Position numbers and translations under genes: made by a program
In this document: positions 58,546-64,000 of the stretch, piece after piece
Layout: every line of letters begins with the position of its first letter
How positions within the stretch are numbered: the stretch's first letter is position 1
DNA from: Pyrrhosoma nymphula
Lineage: Eukaryota; Arthropoda; Insecta; Odonata; Coenagrionidae
Reading direction: 5' to 3'
NCBI GenBank assembly: GCA_963573305.1
Contig: OY754335.1
Span: 15,725,501-15,789,500, forward strand
DNA: 64,000 bases
The notes under the pieces: generated by a model
Told to the model about the DNA's origin: nothing
Seen by the model: only the letters and a program-made list of their open reading frames with translations
Databases searched by the model: none

Positions 58546-61500
58546 GGAGGGGTTGATTGTGAAGCACCCGATCACAACGAATACATTCTGTATGTATCCA
58601 TCAGTTTTTTATTCCTCCGCTCCTGGTTTCGACATAAAACCTTTTGCAATCAATCGGCCGATATATCGACCATTGGCACCAGTACGACAACTGGCCGACG
58701 TAAGGGCAGGCGTTTCTTACACACATAAATCCACTTTTTTAAATGTTCATAGCCTTAAAAAATACAATATTTTTGCATTATTCTCTCAGCATAAGTTCAA
58801 AATGTAAGCTGACTCTGTAAGAAAACTTAAGGCAATATATATATATACTTAACGATCATAAAAAAGGAAAAGATGCAGCATAAAAACTTCGTAAAAATAA
58901 CCTTGACAGGCGAAACCTCGCTCTGAATTATCATTCACTGCAGTAATGACACGACTTCACTAGGTATTACGTGGTACTCTTCCTTATAAAAACCGGACTA
59001 ATTTAGAGACATTCATGGCTGAGAATTAATTTTTCACTCACTCTACACTCCCTCTCATAGTTGATTTGATACTTAGTGCTTTTGAAGACTGTGTGGTCTA
59101 TTCTGTCAAAAGATGTTTATCCAAAGCTTGATCCAAACTTCATAAACTTCCGACAAAAACATGTGGGTCGGCATAACCAGTGAGGATGGAGTTCACCGAT
59201 CATTGGTTAGATTCACCCTCAGGTACCTGCCCTTTGCATTAAATTCTGGGCCTGTAGGAGGAGGGACTTAATATTACTTATCTATCATTTTGCTAGTCGT
59301 GGGAGTAGGGTGAAATCCAATCAGCCATAAAATGTTTAAACCTTCGATACATAAGCTACTATCATCAAGACCTTTGGCATTCAGCCTATGTATCCACAAT
59401 AGCCTCACCATAAAAATATTTCACTCTCAAATTGCGATCTATTAAGGAGTTATCTTCCTTCTCTACTTTCACTGCACATTTTTAACCTTCAGCTTTTTTG
59501 CTTTCAGCTCAGCCCCGGCAGGTACAATTTGAAAATACATACAATTGAAGAGCTAGTTGAGTAATGTATTGCCAAAGATTGATGCTGTATATTGGTCGTT
59601 TAAATTTTCAACGGAAAACTATCTGCTAGTCTCTGATCATGACATCACAAAAATATGTAGCCTAAATTTCAAAGATTGTATTTTACCGGAGATGTCTACG
59701 TGGGGTTACGGAGCTGTTACATGGAGTTGACCTATGTCCACGGACTAGTGAACCAATGCTTATCAGATGAGTACCTCAGTCGATATTATTTACTAATTTT
59801 TAATAACAACAAAGTCAACATTTTTATTAAATACTGACTGTTCAATATCTTCTCAGCTAAACGTAAAACTTGAAGAGACTTAAAAATAAATCTAAGTGAT
59901 TTTAACTCTACTGCAAATATCGCACCATTTTTACTCATGTTATTTACCAGTGACTGGAGTGCTGAGTCCATTGGAATGGGCATAGCCTGAACATTTAAAA
60001 CTGTTGAGCTAGTGAATGCAGAAGTCATAGCGGTTGAGACTTAGTGTTTTCGGTAAATAAATTAGGATGAAACTACCAGCTAAAAATTAAGAGCAATTCG
60101 AGAAGAGAGTGCACTGGAAGACGAACTTTACCGCAAATGTGGGAAGTTGGAGATGATGGGTTTAAAAGTTAATAATGGACTCAAAATAAAAGCCGAGGAA
60201 TAGGAATGTAGATTCGAAACTTTGGCAGTTTTTGTGGGCTCACTTTCAAAAAGTATGCCATTCCCGCGCATCGCTTGACGAAACAGAAACTACTCCAATC
60301 CACTCGGGCATTTAAGTGGATCGTATGAGCCCGAGAAACTTTTAGTTCTCTCCTATGCAAAAGTGTCTTTGTGCAACCCTTTGAGATATGCGCTCAAGAG
60401 AACGTAAATAAAAGCAGGAAAGTTCATACTCTCATGCTCGTAGCACACCAATCAGTGGAACGCTTACTCGTAGCAAATGACATGAGAAAGAAGAGAAATG
60501 AACAGAGGGCTCCAAAACAAGGGGAGTCGTTGAATTTAGTTGAATGCCAAAATAAATTAGATTTTAGGTACCCAGCGTTAAATATCGAGACAGTTTATTT
60601 TTAGTGACAGTAAAAATCCTTGTTTGGTGTTCCACGATAACAAGCTAAATCTAGTTTTATTTGAAATCGAAAGTTCAATCTGAGAAAATCTAGCATACAG
60701 GAAGTGTAGTAAGTAGAAATGTATAAAAGTATTAAAAAAAGATAATCACGAGGTGAGGTAGAAGCTAGCAAGTTTGTTGATTTCCTTAAGAAACAAGTTG
60801 ATCAAAACTCAGTCTGAAATCACAGACGGAAATTTTATTTCGTGGCTACAGATATCTACTTTCGTGTACACGATAACGAGCAATATCAACATTTACTTGG
60901 AATACTTGATTTTTTCTACTACAGAAATCTCTCGGGTACATTTTTACCAATCATGGGTTATAAAGAAGATATCAAATAAACTAGTACTTAAAGGCTAAGA
61001 AAACGGGATGTCACACATTGACAATGATCGAATAAGGTCCTCACTGTTTGATGAAGACTTAGGTCCGGCCAAACAAAAATTAAGGCGAGGACCTCGCCAT
61101 ATTCGCGCACCCATTAATATACTGGTTTGGGATTGAGGGAAAACATCGTGCCAATTCACCAGAGTCCGAAATCACGAGAACCAGCATAAAAAATTCGAAA
61201 CGCACGGTATTTACGGGCAAAGTATTTTATAGCTATGGACGCACAGTCGTCACTATATATCGATTTCGGAATCCTGAGTGTGTTTGTGCCGGGAGAGGCT
61301 GGTGGAAAAAATCAGCAAAGCAGAAATCCCGGGGAGGAAAGTGCAGAGTATGACGGGAGAACGTTATGAGGTTTTTGGTACAGCTGTACGATACGTTTGC
61401 ATTTCAATATTGCATCGCTATGGAAAAATGGCGACGCATCTAGTATAACTGAATCTCGCTTTTATAAGGTCTTGTTAACACTAACCGCATGATGTAATAA

Positions 61501-62019
61501 CCGTAACGTTAGCTTCATGTTAACTGAGACTTCGAGTTTTGTAAATTCCATCAGATTGTCGAGAGTATGGGTGAGACATCAGACTGGGAGAACATTCTTC
61601 TCGGTTCGGCTCGATTCGGTTTAACCTACTCTTCGATTCTACTCCTACTACTACTACGGCTCGATATTCTATTTTACCTACTAAGAAAATGTTTAACCAG
61701 AGATTAAAAAGCCATGTCTTAATGTCGTATCACATCGCGTATCTTAATTCTTTCATGAAATGCACGTACTTTCTCACGAGACGCTTATATTGCATCGTAA
61801 TGAATTTGTGTACCATATGGAATTTTTTTACGAATTTTAGTCGCTTATCATTTAATACTCCGCAACAACAGATATCTCATACCACATGAAATCATAAGAT
61901 TTAGTATTATAATGACAGAGGGCTTGTGTCCCATTTCTCAGGAGTCAATAATGCATATCGCAGCGGATATAGGTATCTGAATATTGCACAGGACTAGTTT
62001 TTAGATGGGAGGGAGGGTG
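58546..62019. other. Non-coding DNA, no recognised gene
   Basis: AT-rich DNA with short frames. Near 58600-58632 the minus strand reads GTCGAAACCAGGAG then GGAATAAAAAACTGATGG, faintly like the ends of the hammerhead-type repeats, but no core is present. Confidence 0.45.
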
Positions 62020-62096
62020 GGGGATCTAGTTGGTTTGGTGGCAAGAGTACTGTCTCCCCATCCCGACGACCAGGGTTCGAATCCCGGCAGTGGCTG
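62020..62096 (+). repeat. tRNA-derived SINE head
   Basis: TAGTTGGTTTGGTGGCAAGA (A box, 62027-62046) is followed at tRNA spacing by CAGGGTTCGAATCCCGG (B box with a 4-of-5-pair T arm, 62071-62087). The acceptor stem does not pair, so this is not a functional tRNA. The SINE body probably continues to about 62250, through GGAAACCCGATCCC and a GAGAGTACTACTTCC segment. Confidence 0.65.
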
Positions 62097-64000
62097 AGAC
62101 TTTTATGAGGAAACCCGATCCCCCATAGGGTACTACAAAGAGAGTACTACTTCCGGACCCGGGATTATAATGTCCGATTAACTTCGACCGCAAGATGACG
62201 TAACCTTTTCGTTGACTCGATGTTCAGTGAAGGTTCAGGTTATGAATAATAGACCATACTGTCGAGTAGTTGGAGTGAGAGTTATATATGGGAAAACGTT
62301 TTAACTTTGGTTGCCACACGAAGTAAAGATTTAACCAGGGATTATAAAACTAGGATTTCAGAGTGTTGGACTCCGTCTGTCAGATGGGAAGCTAACCTTG
62401 GTGTCTGTTGTTAAGAGTAGGTTATTGTCAACGCTGGGTTTCTCTCCACCCTCCCTCGATACCCCAAATAACCCTTTCCTGACCAACCTACCCACCTGTT
62501 CTACGTGGTGAAATGACCTCATTTGTCGGTCGTCTCGCTGAGTAACCAACCAATCAACGATAGGGAGAAGAAAATACAGAAACTTTCAGCGTTAACGGCA
62601 AAAGCAAAGGAGGAGATACAGGAATATGCACCGAACTCTTCACATCCTTGTCCCAAAAAAAGCAATAGCCCGCGAGTGTCATAAAGAGAGGGAGGAAGAG
62701 CACACTTCCACGTCCAAGGACGTGAAAAATTAAAACGTGGATTGCTTCTCTACCGACGCGCATATCACGCTTTCCCTAGTACTCCTCGCATTAATTTTTC
62801 TTTCTCTTCCAACCGCTTCTCCGCCTGCCCAAGAAATGCTGCAGTATAGACGTTTTTTTCTTTATTTTTTTTCGTTTTTAAATTCTCTTGCGATGGTAGG
62901 TCGTTAACTTCTAACGTTCTTTTCGTCTTCCAAGATGACTTCGTGCTGACGGAACTGAATTAAGAGTGAAGTAAAGGTAGTAGCTCGGAGAAGTTCTTCG
63001 TTATTGCGAAAATTTTAATCAACTTCTAATCATGAAACCTAAAACGTTATTTTATTAAACTTGACCAGTTTGTCATGATAACTTAGGCATCTTTCTCATA
63101 ATGATGAATAATCAAAATGAAATCGGGCCTATTTGTATAAATAGTATTGGAAAAGTGTAGTTTTAATAATAAAAAGTGGTATTTTTCAATTCTACGCCTC
63201 TATCTAGATAATTTAATTATATTTCGAAACCCAGAAAAAGTAAATTTCATTGATACGGGAATTTAGGTGACAAGGGCAACATAAAAGCCTTATTACAGAT
63301 ACAATTGGATGTTAACACGAATGGCATTTAGTAACGTTCATAAATTAATTAGTTTTTATATATTCTGGATTATTTAATTTCTGTCATCTGTATCTGAAAC
63401 ATAACCTGTTAGGACCTGTTAGTTATGTTTCCTCTGGATAACCAACAGGTTTTTCCTAGAATGGTAGCATTAGAAGAGCGATATAAAAATGTGTACACAT
63501 CCCGAGAATCAAACGCGTTTACTTAACAAATTAAAATAATTACCTCTGAAAACGTATACCTTCTCAGGAATAAAATAAATGTACAGTACTTCCCACATTA
63601 CCCTGCTAAAAATATATCTGGAGGCATTCTCAAAGCAATATTATCCTGTAAATTATGAGCGGGAGAAGAGCATTACTATTTTAGAAAACTGAAAATGGCC
63701 GTGAAAACTATTTCATTAATTCGAATGCTACTCGTACACCTCGGACTTAAAGAGAAAAATGAATCCAGTAACAATAACATCGGGATAAAAAATGTAGAAG
63801 CATAAGTATAAATAAAAAAACGAAGTTACTTCCTCGGAAAATAAAGCTGTCGTAGGGTGGGAGACTAGGAAAACGTTGGAATAAAATATGAAATAACAAA
63901 AATATATAAAGTACAAATCCACGAGGCAGCCTCTCTTCTGTTGTAATCGAGTTTTGAGGAAACGATAAAAAAGACGTTTCCGGTGCCATGGGAATGGCGG
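62097..64000. other. Probable SINE body, then AT-rich DNA
   Basis: After the SINE head no gene is recognised. A hairpin with 10-bp arms (GAAACATAAC at 63396-63405, complement at 63422-63431) surrounds a duplicated CCTGTTAG. Confidence 0.45.

Noticed and set aside
58600..58635. Minus-strand GTCGAAACC...AATAAAAAACTGATGG
   Set aside because: Resembles the tail of the hammerhead-type repeats but lacks the CTGANGA core and stem II, so I did not count it as a member.
1..64000. CRISPR arrays, bacterial operons or ribosomal RNA genes
   Set aside because: No regularly spaced direct repeats, no ribosome-binding-site/ORF series and no recognisable rRNA segments were seen.

Overview
The window looks like intergenic or intronic DNA from a large, repeat-rich animal nuclear genome. 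An arthropod, probably an insect, is the best guess. The reasons are AT-rich DNA with no operon-like gene packing, one non-LTR reverse transcriptase whose wording resembles arthropod LINEs, several tRNA-derived SINE heads, a decayed piggyBac-like element flanked on one side by TTAA, many short palindromic elements, and a round 200-base N gap from scaffolding. I recognise no intact host protein-coding gene. Nearly all other open frames are short, overlap each other and resemble nothing I know. The species cannot be fixed from this sequence alone.

Layout. 1-8 kb: unremarkable DNA with a minus-strand LINE C-terminal scrap (4257-4580), a GTCCCG-rich repeat near 6.2 kb, a tRNA-like SINE head near 7.6 kb and a strand-skewed purine/pyrimidine tract. 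8.7 kb: a 42-bp inverted repeat. 11.2-13.8 kb: two diverged two-unit tandem repeats and a speculative coding exon ending at a good splice donor. 14.0-15.2 kb: the most intact element, a 5'-truncated LINE with both reverse transcriptase catalytic motifs, ending in a GAAGAAG-type tail and flanked by diverged inverted repeats. 15.3-17.2 kb: SINE pieces, purine-rich tracts and the gap. 17.7-18.9 kb: the piggyBac-like remnant with a tRNA-like SINE head inside it. 22.3-22.9 kb: a striking palindrome with equal 262-bp arms, each holding a tRNA-like cloverleaf. 23.9, 33.7 and 41.5-42.4 kb: further LINE carboxy-terminal remnants. 28.1, 43.4, 54.7 and 57.5 kb: small elements, three of them palindromic, whose arms carry hammerhead-ribozyme-like cores. 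62.0 kb: another SINE head.

How the parts relate. The sequence reads as layered transposon debris: LINEs that could have supplied reverse transcriptase, SINEs with Pol III promoters, DNA transposon remnants and fold-back elements. The two observations most worth checking are the tRNA-bearing palindrome and the hammerhead-like palindromes, which may derive from Penelope-like retroelements. Purine-rich and pyrimidine-rich domains that switch strand several times are a second, unexplained compositional feature.
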